Shown piece by piece: positions 33,074-42,150 of a DNA stretch of 64,000 bases; within the stretch, counting starts at the first letter, position 1; the number at the start of each line of letters is the position of its first letter. This DNA is from Planctomycetaceae bacterium. GTDB taxonomy: Bacteria; Planctomycetota; PLA2. The stretch lies in NCBI GenBank assembly GCA_011525755.1, contig WYBS01000043.1:1-64000 (forward strand), given 5' to 3'. Made by a program: the position numbers and the translations under genes. Under the pieces are notes generated by a model. It was not told the origin of the DNA. It worked only from the letters and a program-made list of their open reading frames with translations, and ran no database searches.

Positions 33074-35089
33074 TCAGCGGATGTCGCCGAGGCGGGCGAG
33101 GAACTCCCAGTCGCCCGGGGCGGGGTCGAGTTCGGAGGGCTCGAAGTCCCCGTCGAGCTCGACCTCGAGGAGCCGCTGGACCGCGAGCGCGATCCGGCGC
33201 GGGTTCTTCGCACCGGGCGGGCACTGGACGTACAGCGAGTTGCTGTGCCTCCGGACGAGGCGCAGCGCCGGGATCGGCTCCTCGACCACGTTCTGGACGA
33301 TCTGGAGGCGGTTCTCCTTGCGGAAGAAGTCCCGCTCGAAGGACGCCGGCAGCGAGCCGCGGTAGAGCCCGAGGGGCTCGATGGGCCCGATGCCGACGAC
33401 GCCCGGGACGTTCGGCGGTGCCGCGCGGCCGACGACCACGTAGGAGCCGAGCCCGAGCACCCCGCAGAGGAAGAGGCCGAGGAACGCGGTGCCCGCCCCC
33501 ATCACGCGGCGCGAGAAGAGCGCGCGCAGGAACCCGAGCGCGAGGAGGGCCCCGCTTGCCGCGAGGCCGCAGGCGGCGACCCCGCCGATCCCTTCCGACA
33601 GCCGCAGCGTGGGCTCGACCGCGTCGCCAGTCGCCATCAGGATGACCGCGACGAACGTGAGCCCGAGGATCCAGAACCCCGCGGAGATGATCCGCGACCG
33701 CCGCGGCGCGGCGGGTTCCTCCGAGACCTCCGAGGTGACGATCGACTGGACGGGGATCGCCGAGGGGCGCGGGGGAGCGGGCCGGCGCGCGGGCGGCGGC
33801 ACGTACGGCTCCTCGAGCACGCGGTACGTGTGCCGCGCCGCGGCGTGCTCGTCGAGGCCCCTCCCGCGCGCGTCGTAGTAGGTGCGCCCGCGGTGCGAGA
33901 AGAGCACCCAGAACGAGTAGATCGAGAACGGGAGCAGGATGCCCGTGCACGCCGCGAGGATCGCGATCACCGCCTGCGCCGTCCGCGCCGCGGGGCGGTA
34001 CTTCCGCAGGCCCTCGGCCGCCTGGCGCAGGTACCAGCCGCCGACGAAGAACAGCAGGAAGACGGGCGCGCCGAAGCCCCACGTGCCGAAGAGCGCGACG
34101 AAGCCGAGGACGTAGCCCACCGTGCCAAGGACGTGGTCGATCGTCGCGAGGTTGTCCAGGTGGTGCTCGAAGCGCACCGGCTTGTATCCGGGGGGGGCGT
34201 GGGGGGACATCGGCGCGGGGCGAGGCTGCGGGCTCCTCTGGACCGCCTCGACCGCCTCGCGCATCTCGCGCGCGCCCTGGAAGCGGCCCGCGGGGTCCTT
34301 CTCGAGGCTCCGCTCGACGAGCGCGTCGACGCGGGCGTCGCAGTCCTCCGGGCGCCTGCGCGAGGGCATCGCGAAGCGGCCGATCGGCAGCTCGCCCGCG
34401 AGCATCTCGTAGAGGACGACGCCCATGGCGTAGAGGTCACTGCGCGGGTCGGCCTCGCGCGCGTGCTCGCGCTGCTCGGGCGCCATGTACTCGTAGGTGC
34501 CGAGCACGAGCTGCGTGCGGGTGAGCCGCGTGGTGTCGTCGGGGCCGAGGAGGCGCGATAGGCCGAAGTCCGCGACCTTCACCACGCCGTCCCTCGAGAG
34601 GAGGACGTTCTCGGGCTTGATGTCCCGGTGGACGATCCCCTTCTCGTGCGCGTGGTCGAGCGCCGTGAGGACCGCCGCCGCGACGCGCAGCGCCTCGGCG
34701 AGCGGGAGCGGGCCGTTCCGCATCGCCTCGCGGAGCGAGGCGCCCTCGACGTACTCCATGACGAGGTAGGGCTGCCCGTCGACCTCGCCGCGGTCGAAGA
34801 CCGCGACGACGCTCGGGTGGGAGAGCCGGGAGAGCGCGTCGGCCTCGCGGTGGAACCGCTCGAGGAACTGCTCCTCCCGCGCGAGGTCCATGGGCAGCAC
34901 CTTGATCGCCACCGGCCGGCCGAGGCTCAGCTGCCGGGCCATGTACACGGTGCCCATGCCGCCCCGGCCGATCACGCCTTCGATCCGGTAGCCGCCGAAG
35001 GTGCGGCCCACGAAGGGGTCCGGATGCGACTCGCTCACCCTTGTCCGCTTGAGGGGATCCACGGCGCTGTCTACTTCCGCACGGTCCAT
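33074..35089 (-). CDS. Transmembrane Ser/Thr protein kinase (Hanks type) 1
   Basis: 671 residues. The kinase domain (about 33-300) is complete: GRGGMG 41-46, catalytic-pocket Lys63, HRDIKPEN 154-161, DFG 174-176 and APE 203-205. Several membrane segments follow (from about 330), including AVIAILAACTGILLPFSIYSFWVLF, then a variable soluble part and two more hydrophobic stretches (about 480-545), ending in a soluble domain. The layout is a membrane signalling kinase. It is the last gene of the kinase cluster: its ATG starts one base after the stop of kinase 2. Confidence 0.9.
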   Translation of the reverse strand: MDRAEVDSAVDPLKRTRVSESHPDPFVGRTFGGYRIEGVIGRGGMGTVYMARQLSLGRPVAIKVLPMDLAREEQFLERFHREADALSRLSHPSVVAVFDRGEVDGQPYLVMEYVEGASLREAMRNGPLPLAEALRVAAAVLTALDHAHEKGIVHRDIKPENVLLSRDGVVKVADFGLSRLLGPDDTTRLTRTQLVLGTYEYMAPEQREHAREADPRSDLYAMGVVLYEMLAGELPIGRFAMPSRRRPEDCDARVDALVERSLEKDPAGRFQGAREMREAVEAVQRSPQPRPAPMSPHAPPGYKPVRFEHHLDNLATIDHVLGTVGYVLGFVALFGTWGFGAPVFLLFFVGGWYLRQAAEGLRKYRPAARTAQAVIAILAACTGILLPFSIYSFWVLFSHRGRTYYDARGRGLDEHAAARHTYRVLEEPYVPPPARRPAPPRPSAIPVQSIVTSEVSEEPAAPRRSRIISAGFWILGLTFVAVILMATGDAVEPTLRLSEGIGGVAACGLAASGALLALGFLRALFSRRVMGAGTAFLGLFLCGVLGLGSYVVVGRAAPPNVPGVVGIGPIEPLGLYRGSLPASFERDFFRKENRLQIVQNVVEEPIPALRLVRRHSNSLYVQCPPGAKNPRRIALAVQRLLEVELDGDFEPSELDPAPGDWEFLARLGDIR

Positions 35090-35090
35090 T

Positions 35091-36716
35091 TTAGTCGCCT
35101 GCGACAGGGAGGCCCTTGGGAGGGCTCGTCTTGAAATCCGAGGCGGAGACCGGCTTCGTGACCGAGATAGCGCCGCCGACCTCCCCGACCGAGCTGAGGA
35201 GGAGCCAGCGGAAGGCCGCCTCGGCCCGCGGATTCAGCGGATCGTCCCTCTTCGGCACGAGGAGGATGATCTGGTCGCGCCAGCTCACCAGCCGGTACTG
35301 CCGCGCGACGGCGGGGTCCACGCCGAGCTCGCCGGCGACCCACTGGATCGCCGCCGGGTCGGCCGATAGCTTGTCCACGAAGCCCGGCACCTTCCCGGCG
35401 GTCCAGTGGGCGATGACGCCGTGAGGTCCCTCCGTGAGCGCCTTCCACGCGATGGCGTCGTAGTCGAGGGCGGGGGGCAACGCGACCGGCGGCGCGTCTG
35501 GCGCGGGCTCCGAGGTCCGGACGCCGAGGAACAGGAGAAGGAGCACGCCGGAGAGCACGACCGCGCCGGCGACCGCCCCGATCCGCCTCGCAGGCGTGCC
35601 GCGCCTCGCGACCATTCGCACGAGGATGACGGCGAGGACCGCGAGGATCGCGGACTTCAGGAGCTTGAGGCCCAGCACGAGCCCGACGAGGAACGCGAGG
35701 CAGCCGACGCCGCTCGCCGGATCCTCGTGCTTGTGCCGCCGCCGGCGCCCCGGCCCGTCGACCCGCGCCTCCTCCTCGGCCGTGAGCCGCGCGGCGACGT
35801 GGATGTCCGGGCCCCCGCGGCACGGCTCCTCGCGTCGCGGCGGAGCCTCGGCGGCGGGCGGCGGCTCGGGCGCCATCGCTACGCTCAGCACGCGCGATAC
35901 CGCGGCCCCCATCTCCGACGCGTGCTGGTAGCGGTCCTCCGGCGACTTCGCGAGGCTCCTCTCGACGATCTCGTCGATCCGCGAGTCGCACTCCCTCGGC
36001 CGCTTCCGCGACAGCGCGGCGAAGTGCCCGATCGGCAGCTCGCCCGCGAGCAGCTCGTAGAGGACGACGCCCGTCGCGTAGATGTCCGCGCGCTCGTCCG
36101 CCTCCCTCGCCTTCTCGCGCTGCTCCGGCGCCATGTACTCGTACGTGCCGAGCAGGATGTTCGTGTGCGTGAGCCGCGTCGCGGCGACCGGGTCCAGGAG
36201 CCGCGAGAGGCCGAAGTCGGCCACCTTCACGATCCCGCCGGGCGCCACGAGCACGTTCTCGGGCTTGATGTCCCGGTGGATGATGCCCTTGCCGTGCGCG
36301 TGCTCGAGAGCGGCGAGGACGCCGCGCACGATCACGAGCGCCTCGGGGGGCGGCAGCGGCCCCTTCCGGATCACCTCGCGGAGCGACGTCCCCTGGACGT
36401 ACTCCATGATCACGTAGAGGCGGCCGTCGATTTCGCCGCGCTCGAAGACGGTCACGACGTTCGGGTGCGAGAGACGCGAGAGGACGTCCACCTCGCGCTT
36501 GAACCGCTCCACGAACTGCGGCTGCCCGCACACCTCCTCCGGCAGCACCTTGATCGCGACGGGCCGGTTGAGCGAGAGCTGCGTCGCCTTGTAGACGACG
36601 CCCATGCCCCCGCGCCCCAGCACCTCGTCGATCCGGCAGCCGCCGAGGATCTGGCCAAGGAAGGGGTCCTCGGGGGAAGGATCCGCCCTCGTCGGCCGCT
36701 CTTCTTCCACGCGCAT
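35091..36716 (-). CDS. Transmembrane Ser/Thr protein kinase (Hanks type) 2
   Basis: 541 residues from the ATG that shares its first base with the upstream TGA (TGATG). Kinase motifs are intact: GRGGMG 34-39, Lys56, HRDIKPEN 147-154 and DFG 167-169. After an unstructured Pro/Glu linker two close hydrophobic spans (AFLVGLVLGLKLLKSAILAVLAVILV and GAVAGAVVLSGVLLLLFLGV) cross the membrane. The C-terminal 130 residues are probably extracytoplasmic and could sense a signal. Very similar in the catalytic core to kinase 1, so the pair may come from duplication. Confidence 0.9.
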   Translation of the reverse strand: MRVEEERPTRADPSPEDPFLGQILGGCRIDEVLGRGGMGVVYKATQLSLNRPVAIKVLPEEVCGQPQFVERFKREVDVLSRLSHPNVVTVFERGEIDGRLYVIMEYVQGTSLREVIRKGPLPPPEALVIVRGVLAALEHAHGKGIIHRDIKPENVLVAPGGIVKVADFGLSRLLDPVAATRLTHTNILLGTYEYMAPEQREKAREADERADIYATGVVLYELLAGELPIGHFAALSRKRPRECDSRIDEIVERSLAKSPEDRYQHASEMGAAVSRVLSVAMAPEPPPAAEAPPRREEPCRGGPDIHVAARLTAEEEARVDGPGRRRRHKHEDPASGVGCLAFLVGLVLGLKLLKSAILAVLAVILVRMVARRGTPARRIGAVAGAVVLSGVLLLLFLGVRTSEPAPDAPPVALPPALDYDAIAWKALTEGPHGVIAHWTAGKVPGFVDKLSADPAAIQWVAGELGVDPAVARQYRLVSWRDQIILLVPKRDDPLNPRAEAAFRWLLLSSVGEVGGAISVTKPVSASDFKTSPPKGLPVAGD

Positions 36717-37399
36717 CAGACTACCCTCGCGGCCGCTTCGCCGACCTGCGTCTTTCCGAGGTAGAGGAACCCCCTCCACTCGCCGGGATAGCGCCGCAGC
36801 CGTTCGAGGCGCTCGCCCTCGAGCTTCACCGTGAGCGCCTTGCCCTCCGCCTCGACGGGCGGCCGGCTCTTCATGTGCTTCCCGTGCCGCGCGCTCGACC
36901 AGACGATCGTCAGCGGGTGGCGCCGGACGAGGCAGCCGAGCGGCTCCGAGAAGCGGAGCGCGAGCTCGGCGCGATCGCGCTCGCGCGGGATCACGAACCA
37001 GGGGTCGCCCTTCACCCGCACGCGCGAGAGCCGGGCGCGGTCGATCGTGCCGCGGACGGCCTGCGCGAGGAGCGCGAGAGCCGCCGCCGCCGTGCCGACG
37101 GCGAGGGCCCGCCGCCAGCCGGCCTTGCGCACGAGCGCCTCCTGCCGGGCCGCGTTCCGCGCGATCACCGGGTCGAGCGGCCGGAAGTCGCGCGCGCGCT
37201 CCAGGTACCCGAGCGCGTCGCCTTGGCGTCCGAGCCGCGCGAGCCGCACTCCCTCGTTGTTGAGGGTTGCGGCCGAGAACTCCTCGCCGTCGGAGTCCAC
37301 CGCGACGGGCGGCGCGCTGTCGAGGGGCTCGACCTCGACGAGGTAGTAGCCCCAGAGCCCCGCGACCGCGGCGACGAGGACCAGTGCGAGAGCGCGCAT
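36716..37399 (-). CDS. Membrane protein with TPR-like segment
   Basis: 227 residues. An N-terminal membrane segment (ALALVLVAAVAGLWGYYLV), then a TPR-like helix pair (AATLNNEGVRLARLGRQGDALGYLERA) at about 45-80, a second membrane segment (ALAVGTAAAALALLAQAV), and a basic C-terminal domain. It overlaps the kinase 2 start (TGATG), so it is co-translated and a good candidate for a kinase partner or substrate. Confidence 0.6.
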   Translation of the reverse strand: MRALALVLVAAVAGLWGYYLVEVEPLDSAPPVAVDSDGEEFSAATLNNEGVRLARLGRQGDALGYLERARDFRPLDPVIARNAARQEALVRKAGWRRALAVGTAAAALALLAQAVRGTIDRARLSRVRVKGDPWFVIPRERDRAELALRFSEPLGCLVRRHPLTIVWSSARHGKHMKSRPPVEAEGKALTVKLEGERLERLRRYPGEWRGFLYLGKTQVGEAAARVV

Positions 37400-37457
37400 A
37401 CGTCGTACCCTCCCCGCGACCGGGGGGGCCCCGGAGCCCCCCCGTATCGCGAACCGT

Positions 37458-38297
37458 TCAGCGGACGACCGCCATCGCCGCCGGCGCCTCGGCCGGCACG
37501 CGGGCGTCGCCGAGGACCGAAGTGATCGCCTCGGCCCCGTCCTCCTCCGGCGCCGCCGTCTCCGCCGGGATCAGCCCCTTGCGCGACGGGTTCCTGCCGA
37601 AGTAGTCGAGCCGCTTGTTCTGCTCCGCGATGGTCACGCGGATGGACGTGATCCGCTCGCGGGCCTTGTCGAAGGCCGACCGGTCGAAGACGTAGGCCGC
37701 CTCCGCGCGTGTCTGCGCCACGGCGCGGCGCGCCTTCAGGTTCTCGAGCTCCGCCTTGAGCGAGTCGATCTCGGTCCCGAGCCTCGCCTCCTCGACGACC
37801 GCATCCTCGATCTCGGCCGCGGTCTCGACCCGCTGCGCCTTGAGCTCGTCAAGCGTCGTCCTCAGGTGCTCGAGGATCTCGCGGTCGGTGGAGAACGCCT
37901 TGGCGCGCAGGAGCGCGTCCTGGTTGAGCGTCCGCCGCGAGACCTCCTCGCTGTTGATCAGGTAGACGGCGCGCCCGTCCTCGAGCATCGTCCGCCGCCG
38001 CTCGAGCGTGTTCCTGTCGTGGTCGAGCGCCTTCTCGCGGCGCGTGACGTCCCGCTCCCGCTCCTGGATCATCGCGTCGAGCCGGGCAAGGGACATGCGC
38101 CCGTTCACCACCGACTCGCCGCACTTCTCCGCGAGCTCCGTCGCCTCCGAGATCTGGGCCTGCAGCTCGACCTCGGGGGACATGAGCTTCGAACGGACCT
38201 CGCCACGCGCGCTGTCGAAGAACGCCCCCACGGCATCGAAGCCGATGAAGGCGGCCGCGCAGGCGAGTCCGATCCCGAGAAGGATCAGTTTCTTCAT
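37458..38297 (-). CDS. Coiled-coil protein of the kinase cluster
   Basis: 279 residues with a near-perfect AAAGGAGG ribosome site. An N-terminal hydrophobic stretch (LILLGIGLACAAAFIGFDAV) anchors or exports it; residues about 40-220 are an unbroken coiled coil rich in Glu, Arg and Leu (DRNTLERRRTMLEDG, ERERDVTRREKALDHD). PspA-like in appearance but not a clear member. Related anchor-plus-coiled-coil proteins are common in Planctomycetes, often near signalling genes. A structural or stress-membrane role is a guess. Confidence 0.6.
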   Translation of the reverse strand: MKKLILLGIGLACAAAFIGFDAVGAFFDSARGEVRSKLMSPEVELQAQISEATELAEKCGESVVNGRMSLARLDAMIQERERDVTRREKALDHDRNTLERRRTMLEDGRAVYLINSEEVSRRTLNQDALLRAKAFSTDREILEHLRTTLDELKAQRVETAAEIEDAVVEEARLGTEIDSLKAELENLKARRAVAQTRAEAAYVFDRSAFDKARERITSIRVTIAEQNKRLDYFGRNPSRKGLIPAETAAPEEDGAEAITSVLGDARVPAEAPAAMAVVR

Positions 38298-38438
38298 CGC
38301 AAACCTCCTTTGGCCCGGTTGCTGTCAGGGGCCCCGACACCTGCGAGGCCGGCCCGCAACTTCCGTCGCACGGGGAGCCCTTTCGCACGGGACGTGCCGG
38401 AGAGGGCTCGTCGCCGTAACTCGCGCGGCACAAGCGCG

Positions 38439-40208
38439 TTAAGGGAAGAGAGGGGGCTCCGGGGGCAGGGACGCGGGCGAAAGTTCCTTGGACCTCTGTC
38501 CCAAGAACCTTGCGCTCTGAGCCGCGCGCGGCGCGACCGGGGCGAGCACGCTCCAGACGAGCGCGTTCTGCCGGAGGCAGGCGCTCCGCCCCACCCGGCG
38601 CGCGAGGAAGGCGAAGCCCATCGCGGAGAGCGCGAGGATCGCGGTCACGAGCATCAGCGCGGCTCCCTCGTCGCGGTCCGCCTTGCCGGGCGTCTCGATC
38701 GCGACGATGAGCCAGAGCCCGAACGCGAGCAGCGCGAGGCCCCCGAGGATCCGCGCGGCGCGGCGATTGGCGCCCGCGGCGGCGCGGCGGTGCGCGATCT
38801 CCTCCTCCTCGAGACCCTCTAGCGGGAGGCCCTGCGCGACGGCCGCGGCCGCGACCGTCCCGAGACCTCTCGACCGCGCGCCGTAGTAGGCGCGGAGGTC
38901 CGCCCCGAGGAGCGACCACCACGTCCAGGCCGTGATCGGCAGGCCGACGAGCGTCGGCGCGAGCAGCGCGGTGAGCGCGAGCAGGAGCGTACGCGAAGCG
39001 CGGGCGAACCGGCGCGCCCGCTCGGCGATCCTCCAGAGGAGGATGCCGTAGGCCGCGACGATCAGGCCCCCGGAGTCGCGGTCGAGATCGTAGAGACCGA
39101 CCTCGAAACGATCCTCGGCGATGAGATAGCCGACGCCGACGACGGCGAGCAGGACGCCGAGGACGCCGAGCAGGGTCAGGAGGACGTCGAGCCGGAACTC
39201 GTAGGACTTCGGGGGCCGCGGCGGCGGCGCGCCCGGGCTATCCCGCAGCTTCTCGCCGAGCCGCGCCATGGCGTCGCGGGGCGCGCCGAGCAGGGCCGGG
39301 GCGCCGGGCGAGGAGGCCACGGCAGAAAGCTCCCGCGCCATCGCGCTCGCGCGCTCGTAACGCCGCGCCGGATCCTTCGCGAGCCCCTTCTCGAGGATCG
39401 CGTCGATGCGCCGATCGACGTCCTTGAGCTTCCGGCTCGGCAGGTCGAAGCGGCCGATCGGGAGCTCACCCGTGAGCATCTCGTAGAGGACGACGGCCGT
39501 CGCGTAGATGTCCGAGCGGCCGTCCGCCTCCTGCACCGACTCGCGCTGCTCGGGCGCCATGTACTCGTAGGTGCCGAGGACGAAATGCGTGCGGGTGAGG
39601 CGCGTGCGCGGATCCGCCTCGAGGAAGCGCGAGACGCCGAAGTCGGCTACCTTCACGGTCCCCTCTTCCGAGAGCAGGATGTTCTCCGGCTTGATGTCCC
39701 GGTGGACGACGCCCTTCTTGTGGGCGTAGTCGAGCGCCTCGAGGAGCTGCGAGCAGATCCGGCAGGCGTCCCGCGGCGGCACGGGCCCGCGCTTCAGGAG
39801 CGAACGGAGGCTCTCGCCGTCCACGTACTCCATGACGATGAAGTAGCGCCCGTCGGCCTCGCCGCGATCGATCACCTGGACGACGTTGCTGTGGGCGAGC
39901 GCCGCGAGGATCTCCGCCTCGCGGTGGAAGCGGTGGACGAACTGCGGGTCGTCGCTGACGTTCGGCGGGAGCACCTTGACCGCGACGTGGCGGCCGAGCG
40001 AGAGCTGCGTCGCGCGGTAGACGGTGCCCATCGCGCCGCTGCCGATCGGCTCCTCGATCCTGTACCCCTTGATCTCCTTCCCGAGGAACGGGTCGGCGAC
40101 CGTCGGCCGCGCGGCGGGGTCGAACCGCCGCCCGCAGTCGCAGACGACGTCCCGGGCCTCCTCGGCGACCGCGGCCTTCCGGCCGCAGGCAGGGCAGGTG
40201 ACGATCAT
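38439..40208 (-). CDS. Transmembrane Ser/Thr protein kinase (Hanks type) 3 with zinc ribbon
   Basis: 589 residues from the ATG at 40208, chosen because it starts the zinc ribbon MIVTCPACGRKAAV. The ribbon uses Cys5, Cys8, Cys23 and Cys25. The kinase domain follows with GSGAMG 56-61, Lys78, HRDIKPEN 169-176 and DFG 189-191. About five membrane segments fill residues 375-560 (LDVLLTLLGVLGVLLAVVGVGYLI and others). It is the first gene of the minus-strand kinase block, separated from the coiled-coil gene by 141 bases. The C-terminus ends PPEPPL, coded by one of the dispersed G-rich motifs. A zinc ribbon ahead of a kinase suggests regulation by metal or redox state, but this is inference. Confidence 0.88.
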   Translation of the reverse strand: MIVTCPACGRKAAVAEEARDVVCDCGRRFDPAARPTVADPFLGKEIKGYRIEEPIGSGAMGTVYRATQLSLGRHVAVKVLPPNVSDDPQFVHRFHREAEILAALAHSNVVQVIDRGEADGRYFIVMEYVDGESLRSLLKRGPVPPRDACRICSQLLEALDYAHKKGVVHRDIKPENILLSEEGTVKVADFGVSRFLEADPRTRLTRTHFVLGTYEYMAPEQRESVQEADGRSDIYATAVVLYEMLTGELPIGRFDLPSRKLKDVDRRIDAILEKGLAKDPARRYERASAMARELSAVASSPGAPALLGAPRDAMARLGEKLRDSPGAPPPRPPKSYEFRLDVLLTLLGVLGVLLAVVGVGYLIAEDRFEVGLYDLDRDSGGLIVAAYGILLWRIAERARRFARASRTLLLALTALLAPTLVGLPITAWTWWSLLGADLRAYYGARSRGLGTVAAAAVAQGLPLEGLEEEEIAHRRAAAGANRRAARILGGLALLAFGLWLIVAIETPGKADRDEGAALMLVTAILALSAMGFAFLARRVGRSACLRQNALVWSVLAPVAPRAAQSARFLGQRSKELSPASLPPEPPLFP

Positions 40209-40310
40209 CAATGCGTGGCTCCCACGGTACCCGCGGCCCGGCGCAACTCCGGGACCAAAGCCGCGGCCCTCCTCCCCAGCGGCCCCTCCACCCCACGACG
40301 ACAAGGAACT

Positions 40311-40327
40311 TTGCGGGGGGCCCGCAA
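40311..40327. promoter_or_regulatory. Inverted repeat in the divergent kinase 3 / fasciclin-SOUL region
   Basis: TTGCGGG-GGG-CCCGCAA is a perfect 7-bp inverted repeat, 26 bases upstream of the TTGACA box of the fasciclin-SOUL gene and 100 bases before the kinase start. A possible operator for either side. Confidence 0.4.
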
Positions 40328-40352
40328 GGGCCTTTCTGTCTGGATATTTTTC

Positions 40353-40381
40353 TTGACATTATTCACGACTGGCCGCATCCT
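40353..40381 (+). promoter_or_regulatory. Sigma-70 promoter of the fasciclin-SOUL gene
   Basis: A perfect TTGACA (40353-40358), a 17-base spacer, then CATCCT (40376-40381) as a -10. The start codon follows eight bases later, so the transcript is predicted to begin at or next to the ATG. Confidence 0.6.
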
Positions 40382-40389
40382 ACGCGCCC

Positions 40390-41349
40390 ATGACCACCCC
40401 GCACCGCGTTCCCTCGTCCTCGTCGCATCTTGCGTTCGCCCTCCTCCTCGCCCTCGCCGGCACGGCCGCGGCGGACGAACCTCCCACGGTCGCCGCCCTC
40501 CTCAAGGCGGCGCCGGGCCTCGCGCGTTTCGCGGAGGGCCTCGAGCGCGAGGGGTTCCTCGCGATGCTCGAGAGCGAGGGCCCCTTCACCGTCCTCGCCC
40601 CGACGGACGAGGCCCTCGAGGGGAGGCACGTCGATCGCGACCTGCTCGCGCGCCACCTCTTTGCGGGACGGCATGCGGCGGCCGGTGCGATCGCGGCGGG
40701 CCATCTGCGCAACGCGACCGGCGACAGGATCGAGTTCCTCGCCCCGGGCGGGCGGGCCTCCGCGGGCGGCGTCGCCCTCGCGAAGACGGACATTCCCGCG
40801 AGGAACGGCGTCGTGCACGTGATCGACGGCGTGCTTCCCGTCCCCATCCGGGTCGAGGCCCCGGTGCCCGAGGGGTTCCCCGCGCCCGGCCCCGTCGGCG
40901 AGGTTCGGATAAAGGACTACCCGCGCTATCGCGCCGCGCGCGTCGCGGGAGGGATGAGCGCGTTCTGGACCCTCTTCGGCCACATCCAGAAGCGGGACAT
41001 CGCCATGACCGCGCCCGTCGAGATGTCGATGGCCGAGAAGGACGGCGACTTCTCGATGACCGACATGGCGTTCCTCTACGGCGCGCCGGACATGGGCGAG
41101 AAGGGCCGCGACGGTCGCGTCGAGGTCGTCGACCTCGGCCCCGCGCGCGTCGCGAGCTTCGGCTTTTTCGGCCAGCCCACCGCGGAGCGGGTGCGGGAGG
41201 CGCGGCGCGCGATCGAGGAACGCATCGAGCGCGACGGGCTCGCCCCGGCGGGGACGTGGCGCCTCCTCGGCTACAACAGCCCGATGGTGCCGGAGACGCG
41301 CCGCTTCTACGAGATCCAAGTGCCCGTCGCCAAGCCCCCGCGCGAGTAG
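40390..41349 (+). CDS. Exported fasciclin-SOUL fusion protein
   Basis: 319 residues. A signal peptide ends near AGTAAADE (residue 28). Residues about 32-150 are a fasciclin domain: TVLAPTDEAL and NGVVHVIDGVLPV are its two boxes. Residues about 160-315 are a SOUL-type heme-binding domain: VRIKDYPRYRAARV, IAMTAPVEMS and LLGYNSPMVPETRRFYEI. Fasciclin domains mediate adhesion; SOUL proteins bind or handle heme. The fusion is unusual. The gene precedes a membrane protein and a 19-heme cytochrome on the same strand, so a role in heme delivery, sensing or docking on the cell surface is plausible. It has its own leaderless-type promoter. Confidence 0.82.
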   Translation: MTTPHRVPSSSSHLAFALLLALAGTAAADEPPTVAALLKAAPGLARFAEGLEREGFLAMLESEGPFTVLAPTDEALEGRHVDRDLLARHLFAGRHAAAGAIAAGHLRNATGDRIEFLAPGGRASAGGVALAKTDIPARNGVVHVIDGVLPVPIRVEAPVPEGFPAPGPVGEVRIKDYPRYRAARVAGGMSAFWTLFGHIQKRDIAMTAPVEMSMAEKDGDFSMTDMAFLYGAPDMGEKGRDGRVEVVDLGPARVASFGFFGQPTAERVREARRAIEERIERDGLAPAGTWRLLGYNSPMVPETRRFYEIQVPVAKPPRE

Positions 41350-41400
41350 AATCCGGCACCCGGCTGGGGGTCCCCCCCCGGCGCCCCAAGGAGGTCCGCG

Positions 41401-41967
41401 ATGCCCGCCATGGAGTTCGGGAGCCTGTGGCTCCCCGTCGTCGTCTCGGCCGTCGCCGTCTTCGCGGCGAGCTCGGTCATCCACATGGTGCTCAAGTACC
41501 ACAAGGCCGACTACAAGCCGTTCCCGAACGAGGAGGCGGCGCGCGCGGGCCTCGGCGGCGGCGCGCTCGCGCCCGGCGTCTACGTCACGCCCCACTGCCC
41601 GGACATGAAGCAGATGAGCGATCCCGCCGTGCAGGCGAAGTACGTGAAGGGACCGGTCGCGCTCGTCACGATCCTGCCGAACGGGCTGCCCGCGATGCCC
41701 AAGTACCTGGGGCTCTGGCTCGGCTTCTGCCTCCTCGTGAGCTTCGTCTCGGCCTACGTCGCGCGCCACACGCTCAGGCCCGGCGACATGGGCGCCGAAG
41801 CGATGCGCGTGACCGGCACCGTCGCCTTCGCGGCCTACGGCGTCTCGCGGATCCTCGATTCGATCTGGCACGGGCAGCCGTGGTCCAACACCCTTCGGCA
41901 GATGATCGACGGCGCGATCTACGCGTTCGTGACCGGGCTCACCTTCCGCCTGCTCTGGCCGAGCTGA
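41401..41967 (+). CDS. Membrane protein between the SOUL fusion and the cytochrome
   Basis: 188 residues with an AAGGAGG ribosome site. Helices: LPVVVSAVAVFAASSVIHMVL near the N-terminus, LGLWLGFCLLVSFVSAYVA in the middle, and two spans (VTGTVAFAAYGVSRIL, MIDGAIYAFVTGLTFRLLW) at the end. Two conserved-looking His (SSVIHMVLKYH) in the first helix could bind a metal or heme. The central soluble stretch contains a HCPDM segment. Family not recognised. By position it could be a membrane component of the electron-transfer module. Confidence 0.6.
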   Translation: MPAMEFGSLWLPVVVSAVAVFAASSVIHMVLKYHKADYKPFPNEEAARAGLGGGALAPGVYVTPHCPDMKQMSDPAVQAKYVKGPVALVTILPNGLPAMPKYLGLWLGFCLLVSFVSAYVARHTLRPGDMGAEAMRVTGTVAFAAYGVSRILDSIWHGQPWSNTLRQMIDGAIYAFVTGLTFRLLWPS

Positions 41968-42150
41968 AAGAGGGGGGGCGCGGGGGGGAACGCCCGCGCA
42001 AACGCCCCCACCCCCGCCCGCGACCCCGCGGCAGGCCGCTCGGCAAGCGGCCCGGACCCTCCTTTGCAACGGGGCGCGGACATGCGCGCGGCCACGGCCC
42101 CCGCCTCCCCGGAGCCCCACCGCCCCCCACCGGAGCGGAACGGCCGCCCC

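Noticed and set aside
42064-42150. Earlier start of the large cytochrome
   Set aside because: The extra residues are Pro/Ala/Arg-rich, and the signal peptide begins exactly at 42151.
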